64,000 nt of DNA, taken from positions 1 to 64,000 of the forward strand of contig CALADM010000024.1 in NCBI GenBank assembly GCA_937890595.1, written 5' to 3'. Shown here piece after piece: positions 52,173 to 60,494 of this stretch. The translations under genes were made by a program, and so were the position numbers. The DNA is from CAJMNU01 sp905214855. GTDB taxonomy: Bacteria > Bacillota > Clostridia > Lachnospirales > Lachnospiraceae. The notes below the pieces were generated by a model that searched no databases, was not told the DNA's origin, and saw nothing but the letters and a program-made list of their open reading frames with translations. Within the stretch, counting starts at the first letter, position 1. Each line of letters starts with the position of its first letter.

Positions 52173-52400
52173 ATGACCTGTTTTACATGTAAAGGAACTG
52201 TTATTGAATCGACAACAACCTATATGAGCGAATATAATGGATGTTACATCGTTATTAAGAATGTACCTTGTAAAAAATGTACGCAATGTGGCGAAGAATA
52301 CCTTAATGGAATTACGCTAAAGAAAATCGAACATATCATTTCACAATTAAAAAATTTGCTGACCGAAGTAGCTATTATTGACTACACGAAAGCCGCTTAA
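52173..52400 (+). CDS. YgiT-type zinc finger (MqsA N-terminal) protein
   Basis: A 75-residue protein with two CxxC knuckles (MTCFTCKGTV; CKKCTQCGEEYL) and a C-terminal helix (TLKKIEHIISQLKNLLTEVA). It matches the metal-binding half of MqsA-like antitoxins. No toxin (DUF4258/MqsR) is next to it. Its second half and downstream DNA are duplicated at 54512-54749. Confidence 0.8.
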   Translation: MTCFTCKGTVIESTTTYMSEYNGCYIVIKNVPCKKCTQCGEEYLNGITLKKIEHIISQLKNLLTEVAIIDYTKAA

Positions 52401-52490
52401 TGACAAAATCACCCCTGCGCCAACAGGAACGGCTTTTACATAGTTCTCTTGCTGGATCGCTCCAGAAAGATATGCCCTACGACAAATAAG
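52252..52490. repeat. About 240-bp direct repeat, left (intact YgiT) copy
   Basis: Matches 54512-54749 with few changes and one single-base indel. It begins within the YgiT gene and runs past its stop through a GC-richer CCCCTGCGCCAACAGG segment. The copies bracket the Panacea cassette. Confidence 0.88.
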
Positions 52491-52532
52491 AGAGCTTATT
52501 TCTGAAGTATCCTTAGAAAACATATTCAAAAA

Positions 52533-52553
52533 ATGTGTCCAATTTGGACACAT
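52533..52553. promoter_or_regulatory. Dispersed palindrome, copy 5
   Basis: ATGTGTCCAA, centre T, TTGGACACAT, downstream of the YgiT gene. Confidence 0.85.
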
Positions 52554-52755
52554 CCTTAGGACAGAATATATATCAGAGAGGCTGGTTCAGCCTTGCTCGC
52601 ATGAAGCCAATTGCCTTTAGGTAATTGGTAGTTCACCAAAAACATAAAACAACCTGATTTATATGTAATCTTTATTACCCTTGAAAAAATTATACCTTTG
52701 AATTAAAATACAAGTATGATTAGATCATGAGTGATCACGCTAGGGAAATTTTCAG

Positions 52756-52796
52756 AAAAGGTGTTATCAGGTTATTGATAGCACCTTTTCTCTTTT
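52756..52796 (+). terminator. Intrinsic terminator
   Basis: AAAAGGTGTTATCA pairs with TGATAGCACCTTTT, then CTCTTTT. It would end transcripts from the left and insulate the Panacea cassette. Confidence 0.7.
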
Positions 52797-52850
52797 ACGT
52801 TCAATATATTATCAAACTACAAAAGATACCAAGAAGACTCATTCAAAAAA

Positions 52851-52871
52851 ATGTGTCCAATTTGGACACAT
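52851..52871. promoter_or_regulatory. Dispersed palindrome, copy 6
   Basis: ATGTGTCCAA, centre T, TTGGACACAT, inside the right 124-bp repeat and about 150 bp upstream of the Panacea gene. Confidence 0.85.
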
Positions 52872-53021
52872 CCTTAAAACATGCAAACTAATCACATTTA
52901 CAAAAAATAGTAATTGATTTCTTAGAAAAGTTTCTATTTTTTTGTTTTTTCAAAAGAGGCTGTGGTATACTAATTTTAGGAACATATTATAATAATCTAT
53001 TTAGATTGAGAGGGGAATAAA

Positions 53022-53453
53022 ATGTACAAAGTTCTTGATGTGGCACAATATGTTATAGAACGTTGTAATTCACAAGGAAGATCTATAAGTAATTTAAAAC
53101 TACAAAAAATACTATATTTTGTCCAAGCCCAATATTTGGTATCTACAGGAACTAAATGTTTTTGTGAAGAAATCGAAGCTTGGGATTTTGGTCCAGTTAT
53201 TCCAGAAGCATATCACCATTATAAAGCATATGGTAGTGCCAATATCCCTACTTTTGCAAAAAGAAGCAGTAAAATCATATCATCAAATGACAGAATGGTT
53301 ATTGATGAAATAATTGATGAATGTTCAAAAAGATCAGCATCGGCATTAGTTCAAATTACCCACAATCAGGCTCCTTGGAAAAACAATTATGTTCCAGGAC
53401 AGAATAATACTATTCCTGCTGCCGAGATAAGGAAATATTTTGAAGAGGAGTAA
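53022..53453 (+). CDS. Panacea-domain (DUF4065, SocA/GepA-like) antitoxin
   Basis: A 143-residue protein: SNLKLQKILYFVQAQYLVST, FCEEIEAWDFGPVIPEAYHH and LVQITHNQAPWKNNYVPGQN are the classic DUF4065 motifs. Panacea domains are reported to neutralise many unrelated toxins encoded next to them. The partner starts 3 bp after its stop. GAGGGG precedes ATG 53022. Confidence 0.87.
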   Translation: MYKVLDVAQYVIERCNSQGRSISNLKLQKILYFVQAQYLVSTGTKCFCEEIEAWDFGPVIPEAYHHYKAYGSANIPTFAKRSSKIISSNDRMVIDEIIDECSKRSASALVQITHNQAPWKNNYVPGQNNTIPAAEIRKYFEEE

Positions 53454-53456
53454 TTA

Positions 53457-54506
53457 ATGACATCTAAATTAATCAACTATGATAAGATGGATTTGCCAGA
53501 TAATAAAGTTAAGCTTGATGTAGAAGGAAAATATTCCACACAATCTATGACAGATCAAGTTCTTGAATTTTGTACTCAGCTCCTAATTGATGGTAATGAC
53601 TTTAAAGACAAACAAAGAGAGCTTGTATTTAACCTAATATATCAATACATAAAAAACAATCATCGAATCTTATATTCTCCCATAAGCAATTTGATTTATA
53701 ATTGGTTTGATACAGAAGATATTAAAATAGCAGAAGCAAAACTTGCAACAATGCTAGCCAATCTACAATATGTATCATCTTATATTGAAACGGAAGAATA
53801 TAAACAAAGAGTTGAATCTATTCAAGGAAATGAAAACGAAGAAAAATATTATTATGATACAGAGAAAGCTATTTTAAAAATTTGGGATCATGTAAATCTT
53901 GCGCAACAACAATATAGAACTTTAAAACAGTCAGAGGACGAATATAAGGAAAAATTTAATAGAAGTATTAAACCAATACAAAAAAAATTAAACTCTAGTG
54001 TAACAGAAGTAACCGATAAAATAAAGGATATCTATTCTCAATTATTAACAATTGTTAGTATATTTACTGCACTAGCATTCTTACTTTTTGGTGGAATTAC
54101 TTCTTTAGGAAATATTTTTAATAATACACAATTACCTGTGCTTAAATTGATAATTTTAGCGTGTATTTGGGGGCTTGGTATTTTAAATACCATTTTTGTA
54201 TTTTTATTTTGCATTGAGCAAATAAGCAACTTAGATTTTGGTAATTCAGAGAAAAGGCACTATTCCATTTTTAAAAAATATCTTATTGTATGGTGGAGTG
54301 ATTTCTTTATCCTTTCAATTTTAGCTTTATCAAGTTGGACATATTATATTCAAAACCGCCAAATCTTAAAATGGTTTGAAAATCTTTGCAAGGCAAAGCC
54401 AGAATACATGTCTATTTTAGGATTTGGAATTATTATATCTATAATGGTAATTACAATATGTATATTAATTAAAGCCACAAAATCATGCAATAATTCCAAG
54501 AACTAA
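53457..54506 (+). CDS. Membrane protein, probable toxin partner of the Panacea antitoxin
   Basis: A 349-residue protein: a soluble, charged N-terminal two-thirds with coiled coil (QQQYRTLKQSEDEYKEKFNR), then about four membrane helices from residue 200 (LLTIVSIFTALAFLLFGGIT; LIILACIWGLGILNTIFVFL; DFFILSILALSSWTYYI; FGIIISIMVITICILIKATK). Coupled to the Panacea gene. Multi-helix membrane toxins are one known class of Panacea partners; toxicity is inferred. Confidence 0.65.
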   Translation: MTSKLINYDKMDLPDNKVKLDVEGKYSTQSMTDQVLEFCTQLLIDGNDFKDKQRELVFNLIYQYIKNNHRILYSPISNLIYNWFDTEDIKIAEAKLATMLANLQYVSSYIETEEYKQRVESIQGNENEEKYYYDTEKAILKIWDHVNLAQQQYRTLKQSEDEYKEKFNRSIKPIQKKLNSSVTEVTDKIKDIYSQLLTIVSIFTALAFLLFGGITSLGNIFNNTQLPVLKLIILACIWGLGILNTIFVFLFCIEQISNLDFGNSEKRHYSIFKKYLIVWWSDFFILSILALSSWTYYIQNRQILKWFENLCKAKPEYMSILGFGIIISIMVITICILIKATKSCNNSKN

Positions 54507-54511
54507 CTATA

Positions 54512-54749
54512 TTATTAAGAATGTACCTTATAAAAAATGCACACAATGTGGTGAAGAATACCTGAATGGAGTTACACTAAAGAAAATCGGACGTATCATT
54601 TCGCAATTAAAAAATTTGCTGACCAAAGTAGCTATTATTGACTACACTAAAGCTGCTTAATAACAAAACCGCCCCTGCGCCAACAGGAACGGCTTTTACA
54701 TAGTTCTCTTACTGGATCGCTCCAGAAGATATGCTCTACGACAAACAAA
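54512..54749. pseudogene. Truncated YgiT-type gene copy and flanking DNA (right direct repeat)
   Basis: Repeats 52252-52490. It encodes only the second half of the YgiT protein (NVPYKKCTQCGEEYLNG-like, with a Cys to Tyr change) through its stop at 54658-54660, and lacks a start. It begins 5 bp after the stop of the membrane toxin gene, which marks the cassette junction. The rest of the gap to 54828 holds no gene. Confidence 0.85.
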
Positions 54750-54828
54750 GTATATCATTTTTGGAGCATCCTTGCAAGGGGTGTATTTTTTATACCCTTT
54801 TTTAATATATTGTGCAAAGGAGTGTGAT

Positions 54829-56331
54829 ATGATGGAAGAAACAAAAAACGCAGCATTTTACATAAGAGTATCTACACACTATCAGGAGGAATTATCTCCT
54901 GAATCTCAAAAACGATTATTACTTGATTACGCAAAAACAAATAATCTTCTTATATCAAAAGAACATATCTATATCGAAAATGGTATTTCTGGTCGTAAAG
55001 CAGATAAGCGTCCCCAGTTCCTTAATATGATTGCTGCTGCCAAATCAAAAGAACATCCAATTGATGTAATCTTAGTCTGGAAATTTTCACGATTCGCTAG
55101 GAATCAAGAGGAATCCATCGTTTATAAATCTATGTTAAAAAAATACAATGTAGATGTGATCAGCGTTTCAGAACCACTTGTAGATGGACCTTTTGGTTCA
55201 CTGATCGAAAGGATCATTGAATGGATGGATGAGTTCTATTCTATCCGTCTTGCAGGAGAAGTTACAAGAGGTATGACAGAAAAAGCATTGCAAGGAAATT
55301 ATCAGTGCAGACCGCCTCTAGGCTACAAAATACCATATCATGGTGCTACCCCTGAAATTGTCCCTGAAGAGGCAGAAATCATCAAAATGATTTTTCACAA
55401 ATATGTAAATGAAAAAATGAGCATCTTCGCCATTACACGATATTTAAATCAATTAGGACTAAAAACAAGCCGTGGAAAACAATTTGAAAAGCGAAGCATT
55501 GAATATATATTGCAAAATCCCGGATACGCTGGAGACATCAGGTGGAACAGAACAGTCAATGCTACAAATGAAATTCGTGATCCATCTGAGTGGATCATAC
55601 GCCAAGGGCATCATCCTGCAATTATTGAAAAAGAATTGTTTGAAGCAGCACAAAAAAGATTCAACTCTGAATACAAACACAAACATGCTCAATCATCCGA
55701 AGTAGTGCGGCATTGGCTTGGAGGAATCCTAAAGTGTTCTAGTTGTGGCTCTACACTTTCATCATGTGCTAATAAAAGGACATCAACTATCACATTTTCT
55801 TTTCAGTGCTATAAGTATTTAAAAGGGAAATGTGATCATAACAGCTATGTCAATGAAAAAGATATTGTTCCTGCTGTCTTAAAAGCTCTGAAGAATGCAA
55901 TGGAACTTGGAAAAGTAGAATATGAAATCAAACAATCAAAGCAAACTGGAAATAAAGGCAGCGATGAAGCCGCTCTAATCAAAATTAAGCTGGACAAGTT
56001 AGATGTGAAAGAGAATCGTGCAAAAGCAGCTTATATGGATGGAATTGATAGCATAGAAGAATATAAACACAATAGATCACTTATTGAAAAAGAACGGCAA
56101 GCCCTTGAAAAGGAATTGCACAATCTATCTTCTATTATCCCATCAAAAGCTGTTGCAGATCAAAAGATGCTTTCAAATATCAGATCTGTAGTAAACATTT
56201 TGGAATCTGATCAGTTCACTACTTCTGAAAAAAACGCAGCTCTAAAAAGCATTGTCGAAAAGATCGTATTTGATAAAGAAAATATGCATATTGACATCTA
56301 TTATTATATAAATGCATCAGAACTTTCCTAA
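54829..56331 (+). CDS. int: Large serine recombinase (phage integrase)
   Basis: A 500-residue recombinase: resolvase domain with catalytic Ser15 in AAFYIRVSTHYQEE, VWKFSRFARNQEE, and SLIERIIEWMDEFYSIRLA; then the recombinase domain (PPLGYKIPYHGA; IFAITRYLNQLGLKTSRGKQ) and the zinc ribbon (LKCSSCGSTLSS; YLKGKCDHNSYV) with C-terminal coiled coil. ATG 54829 (AGGAG six bases upstream) is preferred. It performs attP x attB integration and, with a directionality factor not identified here, excision. Confidence 0.95.
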   Translation: MMEETKNAAFYIRVSTHYQEELSPESQKRLLLDYAKTNNLLISKEHIYIENGISGRKADKRPQFLNMIAAAKSKEHPIDVILVWKFSRFARNQEESIVYKSMLKKYNVDVISVSEPLVDGPFGSLIERIIEWMDEFYSIRLAGEVTRGMTEKALQGNYQCRPPLGYKIPYHGATPEIVPEEAEIIKMIFHKYVNEKMSIFAITRYLNQLGLKTSRGKQFEKRSIEYILQNPGYAGDIRWNRTVNATNEIRDPSEWIIRQGHHPAIIEKELFEAAQKRFNSEYKHKHAQSSEVVRHWLGGILKCSSCGSTLSSCANKRTSTITFSFQCYKYLKGKCDHNSYVNEKDIVPAVLKALKNAMELGKVEYEIKQSKQTGNKGSDEAALIKIKLDKLDVKENRAKAAYMDGIDSIEEYKHNRSLIEKERQALEKELHNLSSIIPSKAVADQKMLSNIRSVVNILESDQFTTSEKNAALKSIVEKIVFDKENMHIDIYYYINASELS

Positions 56332-56368
56332 TCTGCTGTCTTGTGCTATAATAGACTTAGAGAACAAG

Positions 56369-56402
56369 AGCGTATGTGTTGAATAAAAATAACACATACG
56401 CT
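56369..56402 (+). terminator. Integrase terminator overlapping the attP left arm
   Basis: AGCGTATGTGTT, 10-base loop, AACACATACGCT, then TTTT. Its descending strand overlaps the recombinase-binding arm at 56395-56414, so termination and attachment signals share bases. Confidence 0.8.
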
Positions 56403-56419
56403 TTTGCAATTTGGATGAC
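56395..56419. other. attR: attP left arm plus core TGGATGAC
   Basis: Arm CATACGCTTTTGCAATTTGG (56395-56414) and core TGGATGAC (56412-56419), after which host sleC resumes. Together with 11096-11115 it rebuilds a 44-bp attP with ATGA at the centre. Confidence 0.85.
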
Positions 56420-56801
56420 ACAATGGGGATCATGCTCACTCGGTGAACAGGGGTACAGTCCAATTGAAATCTTGCGGTATTACTACGGAGATGATATGTA
56501 TATCAACACTGCTGATGTCATTTCTGGCATCCCCTCGTCATGGCCCGGATACGACCTTACAATTGGTAGCAGAGGAAATAAAGTTCGCCAAATGCAGGAA
56601 CAACTTCAAAGCATTGCCAGTGTATATACTGCAATTCCTTCCATCACTCCAGATGGAATTTATGGTCCTGCCACTGCAGAAGCTGTAAAAAGTTTTCAAT
56701 CTATCTTTGGGCTTCCTCAAACGGGTGTAACAGATTTTGCCACTTGGTACAAAATTTCTCACATCTATGTAGGGATCACAAGAATCGCAGAATTAAATTG
56801 A
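56412..56801 (+). pseudogene. sleC: SleC-like gene, 3' part (peptidoglycan-binding domain)
   Basis: One hundred and twenty-nine codons in frame with the 5' part: WMTQWGSCSLGEQGYSPIEI completes the catalytic domain, and DGIYGPATAEAVKSFQSIFG with GLPQTGVTDFATWYKI is a peptidoglycan-binding repeat. Joining at TGG gives one 424-codon protein. The frame is open into phage DNA back to 56376 but lacks a ribosome site, so it is not a separate gene. Confidence 0.88.
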
Positions 56802-56911
56802 GCTGCTGACCGTAAATATTCTTCAAATATAAATGCTCCTCGAACCGCCATACTACGTCATAGCCATCCGAGGAGCAGATCATCTAACTGCATTCAAAAT
56901 ATCATCTTAAA

Positions 56912-57541
56912 TTAAAATACATAACCCAGTGAACGGATATACAGTTTTAAAACCTGCAATGTTCCTTCTACGCCAAATTTTGCTGTGTTAAGCATCAGGT
57001 CGTAGTTTTCCACTGCCTGCCAATCACGCCCTGTATAATAGCGATAATAATCACGACGTTCTCTGTCTACACGCTTAATATTCTTCTTCACATCTTTTGG
57101 CTCATAAAAATCTTTTTCCGTGATCCTGCGCACACGTGCATCCAGATCTGCATACAGGAAAATTCGTATCAATCCTTCTGTCCCCTCTAACACATAATCC
57201 GCACAGCGTCCGATCATAACACAAGATTCGGCTGCCGCAAGTTTACGGATCACTGTAGACTGAAAACGGAACAGATTGTCTGCTGAAACCAAGTCAGATC
57301 CAAAAGACGGGGTGGTGATCTCTGGAGTCAGATTGCCAATGATTTTATATAACAGCTTATTCCCTGCCTTCTCATCTGCCATATGAAAGAAGCTCTCCTT
57401 GATGCCGCTCTCATAGGAATTCATCTTAAGCATATTTTTATCATAACAATGAATCCCTAAGTCATCTGCAAGACGTTTTCCAATCTCTGCGCCACCGCTT
57501 CCATATTGTCTGCTGATTGTGATAACCAGTTTTTTCTCCAT
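56912..57541 (-). CDS. Cytidylate kinase-like family protein
   Basis: A 209-residue P-loop protein: TISRQYGSGGAEIGKRLADD, then CVMIGRCADYVLEG and DFYEPKDVKKNIKRVDRERR. This matches the clostridial 'cytidylate kinase-like' family, whose substrate is uncertain; Cmk itself differs. ATG 57541 has AGGAGG seven bases upstream. A hairpin (56834-56876, GCTCCTCG/CGAGGAGC) downstream may terminate it. Confidence 0.8.
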   Translation of the reverse strand: MEKKLVITISRQYGSGGAEIGKRLADDLGIHCYDKNMLKMNSYESGIKESFFHMADEKAGNKLLYKIIGNLTPEITTPSFGSDLVSADNLFRFQSTVIRKLAAAESCVMIGRCADYVLEGTEGLIRIFLYADLDARVRRITEKDFYEPKDVKKNIKRVDRERRDYYRYYTGRDWQAVENYDLMLNTAKFGVEGTLQVLKLYIRSLGYVF

Positions 57542-57730
57542 ACACGTTCCTCCTTTGCCTTTCGGAAAACTCTTCTCTATTCGGATGTCAGCTTTCCTAT
57601 GCATCTTGCTATTACAAAATCATTATACCATATTTCCATTTCTCTGTACACCAGCACGTACTATTTCCTCACTTTTTTCTTATTTTGCCATATCCTATAT
57701 TAGCATCTGTATTTGAAAGGAGATTTTCTT

Positions 57731-58516
57731 TTGGAAAACATAAAAAGCGTTGTGATTGATGCTGGTCACGGAGGCGAACCGGGAGCCATTTTTATGGGAA
57801 GACAGGAAAAAGATGACACTCTTCGTCTGGCTCTCGCAATAGGAGAAATCCTTCAGCGCAATGGTGTCACAGTATTTTATACCAGAGTCAATGATATTTA
57901 TGATTCCCCATACGAAAAAGCCATGATGGCAAATCGGACTGGAGCAGATTATTTTATTTCATTGCACAGAAATGCTATGCCAATTCCTCAGAGTGCCTCT
58001 GGCATCCTCAGCCTTGTCTATCAGGATAAGGGGATTGCAGCACAGATGGCACGCAACATCAATCAGGAACTGGCAAAAACAGGCTTTCAAGATCTGGGAA
58101 TCACCGAACGACCTGGACTTATTGTCCTTCGCCGCACGCAAATGCCTGCTGTTCTAGTAGAGGTTGGGTTTATCGACAATCCAGCTGACAATGCCCTGTT
58201 TGATGAACAGTTCAATAACATTGCCCGTGCAATTGCCAATGGGATTTTAGACACTATCCACACCAAAGATGATTCTATCCCCAAAAACCTCTTTTATCAG
58301 GTACAAACTGGGGCTTTTACCAGTCAACAGGAAGCGAAACAACAGTTAAACACTCTAAAATCTCAGGGATTCCCTGCTTTCCTTGTCTTTGAAGATGGTC
58401 TTTATAAAGTCAGAGCAGGGGCTTTTAACAACCTTGACCATGCTGTCAAACAAGAAATCAGCCTCAAACAGCTAGGTTATCCTACTTATATGGTATATCG
58501 ACCATATTCTTCCTAA
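57731..58516 (+). CDS. N-acetylmuramoyl-L-alanine amidase (Amidase_3) with SPOR domain
   Basis: About 261 residues: VVIDAGHGGEPGAIFMGRQE with the zinc His, SLHRNAM with the second zinc His, and VEVGFIDNPADN with the catalytic Glu; then a SPOR domain (FYQVQTGAFTSQQEAKQQLN; LYKVRAGAFNNLDHAVKQ). No signal peptide is seen, as in mother-cell amidases such as CwlC/CwlH. TTG 57731 follows AAAGGAG by eight bases. May act in mother-cell wall lysis at sporulation. Confidence 0.85.
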   Translation: MENIKSVVIDAGHGGEPGAIFMGRQEKDDTLRLALAIGEILQRNGVTVFYTRVNDIYDSPYEKAMMANRTGADYFISLHRNAMPIPQSASGILSLVYQDKGIAAQMARNINQELAKTGFQDLGITERPGLIVLRRTQMPAVLVEVGFIDNPADNALFDEQFNNIARAIANGILDTIHTKDDSIPKNLFYQVQTGAFTSQQEAKQQLNTLKSQGFPAFLVFEDGLYKVRAGAFNNLDHAVKQEISLKQLGYPTYMVYRPYSS

Positions 58517-58558
58517 ATATCCTGTTTATTTTTGAATAACCCCTAACTTTACAAACTA

Positions 58559-59119
58559 TTACAACTGTCCCAAATTTCTGCTCAGACTTTTCACCATCTG
58601 GGCAGTTTCTACAAGACTGGTCGCATTCTCCATGCTCCGCTGCTGCAGATAACGGTGCGCCTCTTCTTCCGTCATCTTCTTCTGCTCCATCAAAAGAGTC
58701 TTTGCCTCATTAATCAATATCTGCTCCTGCAGTGTGCGTTTTGGTTTTTCTCTTCTTCTTTTTCTGCTAAGACGGATCTGTTCTTGGCACATTTTATCCA
58801 CAGTCCAAATCAAATCGCACACCTTCAGCGGCATGGGAAGAACCTCAATATCTTTTACTTCCTCTTCCCCCATTCTTGCAGGAGAGGCAATCAGCAGCAT
58901 CTTATACCATGGAGGCAGATTTTCATATAATTCACAAAACATCATATCACGAAGGCGATACCCAGTTACCACCAGACCGCCATTCCGACTGTTCGCTTCA
59001 CTTAAAACCTGTGCAGCAGATGTACAGACCATACTGACAGAAAATCCATGTTTTTTCAAAATATTGCGTATGTTTTTTCCATCTTCTTCTCGTGCAAATG
59101 CTATGATCACATCGGTCAT
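58559..59119 (-). CDS. ANTAR-domain response regulator-like protein
   Basis: A 186-residue protein: a receiver-like N-terminal domain that lacks the usual phosphorylated Asp pattern (IIAFAREEDGKNIRNILKKH; GGLVVTGYRLRDMM) and a C-terminal ANTAR helical domain (LINEAKTLLMEQKKMTEEEA; HRYLQQRSMENATSLVETAQ). ANTAR proteins bind twin hexaloop RNA and prevent termination, often at nitrogen genes. It follows glnA by 18 bp in the same operon. Confidence 0.85.
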   Translation of the reverse strand: MTDVIIAFAREEDGKNIRNILKKHGFSVSMVCTSAAQVLSEANSRNGGLVVTGYRLRDMMFCELYENLPPWYKMLLIASPARMGEEEVKDIEVLPMPLKVCDLIWTVDKMCQEQIRLSRKRRREKPKRTLQEQILINEAKTLLMEQKKMTEEEAHRYLQQRSMENATSLVETAQMVKSLSRNLGQL

Positions 59120-59137
59120 GAAACTTCACCTCCGATG

Positions 59138-60475
59138 TCAATATTTGTACAAGTATTCCTGTACTTCCCAGTCTGTCACATCTGCCCTGAATTCTTTCCA
59201 TTCTCTCTTCTTTGCTTCCAGATATTTCTCATAAATATGATCCCCCAACACCTGATGGACAAAGATATCCTGTTCAAATGCAGCAATTGCCTCTCCTAAT
59301 GTTTCTGGCAATTTTTCTACTCCTAACTTAGATTTCTCCTGATCTGTCATATGAAAGAGATTTTTTTCCACAGGATCTGGACAACTTTTTCTATTTTTTA
59401 TCCCATCCAATCCAGCAGCAAGACATCCAGCAATAGCAAGATAAGGATTCATTGCTGAATCCGGACTTCTCAGTTCTATGCTAGTATCCATCCCACGACC
59501 AGAAGGAATCCTCAACATTGCAGAACGGTTGGCATTCGCAGACCATGCCAGATACACAGGCGCATCATATCCTGGGATCAGCCGTTTATAGGAATTTACC
59601 AACGGATTGGTCAACAAAGACAATCCTTTCATATGAGAAAGAATACCTCCCATAAAATAATAGGCTTCCTGACTCAATCCTCTAGGATCTGCAACATCTT
59701 CAAAAACATTTTTTCCATGTTCATCCACCAACAAAATATGAAGATGCATTCCAGATCCATTCACCCCAGCCCTTGGCTTTGGCATAAATGTAGCATGATA
59801 GCCATGCCTTCTGGCGATTGTTCTTGTTGCCATCTTAAATGTCATAATATGATCTGCTGTATCTAAAGCCTCCTGACGTTCTAGATCGATCTCATGCTGA
59901 AATGGTGATTTTTCATGATGGGATGCCATCACACCAATCTCCATCTCCTCCAGATTCAAAATTACATCACGACGCACATTCTCTGAAAGATCCAATGGAG
60001 AAACATCAAAATATCCTGCTTTTTCATGACTGTCCAGAGACGGAGTTCCCTCCTCATCTGTTGGAAACAAAAAGAACTCACATTCTGGAGAAACCATAAC
60101 ATGATACCCCATCTGTGCAGCTTCCTCCATCACCCGTCTCAGTACCTGTCTTGGATCACCTTCAAAACTTTCTCCATTTGGACGGTATACATCACAGATT
60201 AAACGTGCCACCTTTCCTTGTTGTGGTCTCCATGGAAAAATCTCAAATGTATCCAAATCTGGATACAAATACATATCTGACTCCTCAATCCGAACAAACC
60301 CCTCGATCACCGATCCATCAAAAATACAGCGATTATGCAGTGCATTCTCCAATTGGCTCACAGTAATCGCCACATTCTTCAGTACACCAAAAATATCTGT
60401 AAATTGCAGACGTATAAATTCTACATCTTCCTCCGCAGCCAGCCTAACAATATCTTCTGCCTGATATTTTCCCAT
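59138..60475 (-). CDS. glnA: Glutamine synthetase, type I
   Basis: A 445-residue GSI: beta-grasp start (EFIRLQFTDIFGVLKNVAIT), VSPECEFFLF, and GSGMHLHILL with the metal- and ATP-site residues, RSAMLRIPSGRGMDTSIELR and SPDSAMNPYLAIAGCLAAGL. It condenses glutamate and ammonia. Length and the lack of an adenylylation Tyr loop fit the GSI-alpha class of Bacillota. Followed by the ANTAR regulator. Confidence 0.95.
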   Translation of the reverse strand: MGKYQAEDIVRLAAEEDVEFIRLQFTDIFGVLKNVAITVSQLENALHNRCIFDGSVIEGFVRIEESDMYLYPDLDTFEIFPWRPQQGKVARLICDVYRPNGESFEGDPRQVLRRVMEEAAQMGYHVMVSPECEFFLFPTDEEGTPSLDSHEKAGYFDVSPLDLSENVRRDVILNLEEMEIGVMASHHEKSPFQHEIDLERQEALDTADHIMTFKMATRTIARRHGYHATFMPKPRAGVNGSGMHLHILLVDEHGKNVFEDVADPRGLSQEAYYFMGGILSHMKGLSLLTNPLVNSYKRLIPGYDAPVYLAWSANANRSAMLRIPSGRGMDTSIELRSPDSAMNPYLAIAGCLAAGLDGIKNRKSCPDPVEKNLFHMTDQEKSKLGVEKLPETLGEAIAAFEQDIFVHQVLGDHIYEKYLEAKKREWKEFRADVTDWEVQEYLYKY

Positions 60476-60494
60476 CTATTTTTTCCTCCATCAT

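Larger units (their letters stand above)
52401..53021. other. Gene-free stretch with palindromes, a possible small RNA and a terminator
   Basis: It holds palindrome copies 5 (52533-52553) and 6 (52851-52871) and the right 124-bp repeat (52787-52910). At 52612-52640 the sequence CCAATTGCC...GGTAATTGG can form a hairpin, and a strong hairpin with T-tract lies at 52756-52796. No protein frame is credible. A promoter-like TTGTTT/TATACT (18-base spacer) near 52940-52970 leads into the Panacea gene. Confidence 0.6.
11089..56419. mobile_element. Integrated contractile-tailed (myovirus-type) prophage, about 45.3 kb
   Basis: Bounded by the 8-bp core TGGATGAC at 11089-11096 and 56412-56419. Outside these points lie the two halves of one host gene; inside lie complete phage modules for packaging, head, tail, lysis, replication/partition, regulation, cargo and a serine integrase. 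The late genes look intact, with no frameshift in essential structural genes, so the element may be inducible. Confidence 0.93.

Noticed and set aside
52600..52645. tRNA-like structure
   Set aside because: The CCAATTGCC...GGTAATTGG hairpin is single and lacks the other arms and a CCA end.
56376..56801. Separate peptidoglycan-binding gene with its own start
   Set aside because: The first 12 codons are phage DNA inside a terminator and att arm, there is no ribosome site, and the rest continues the interrupted sleC gene.
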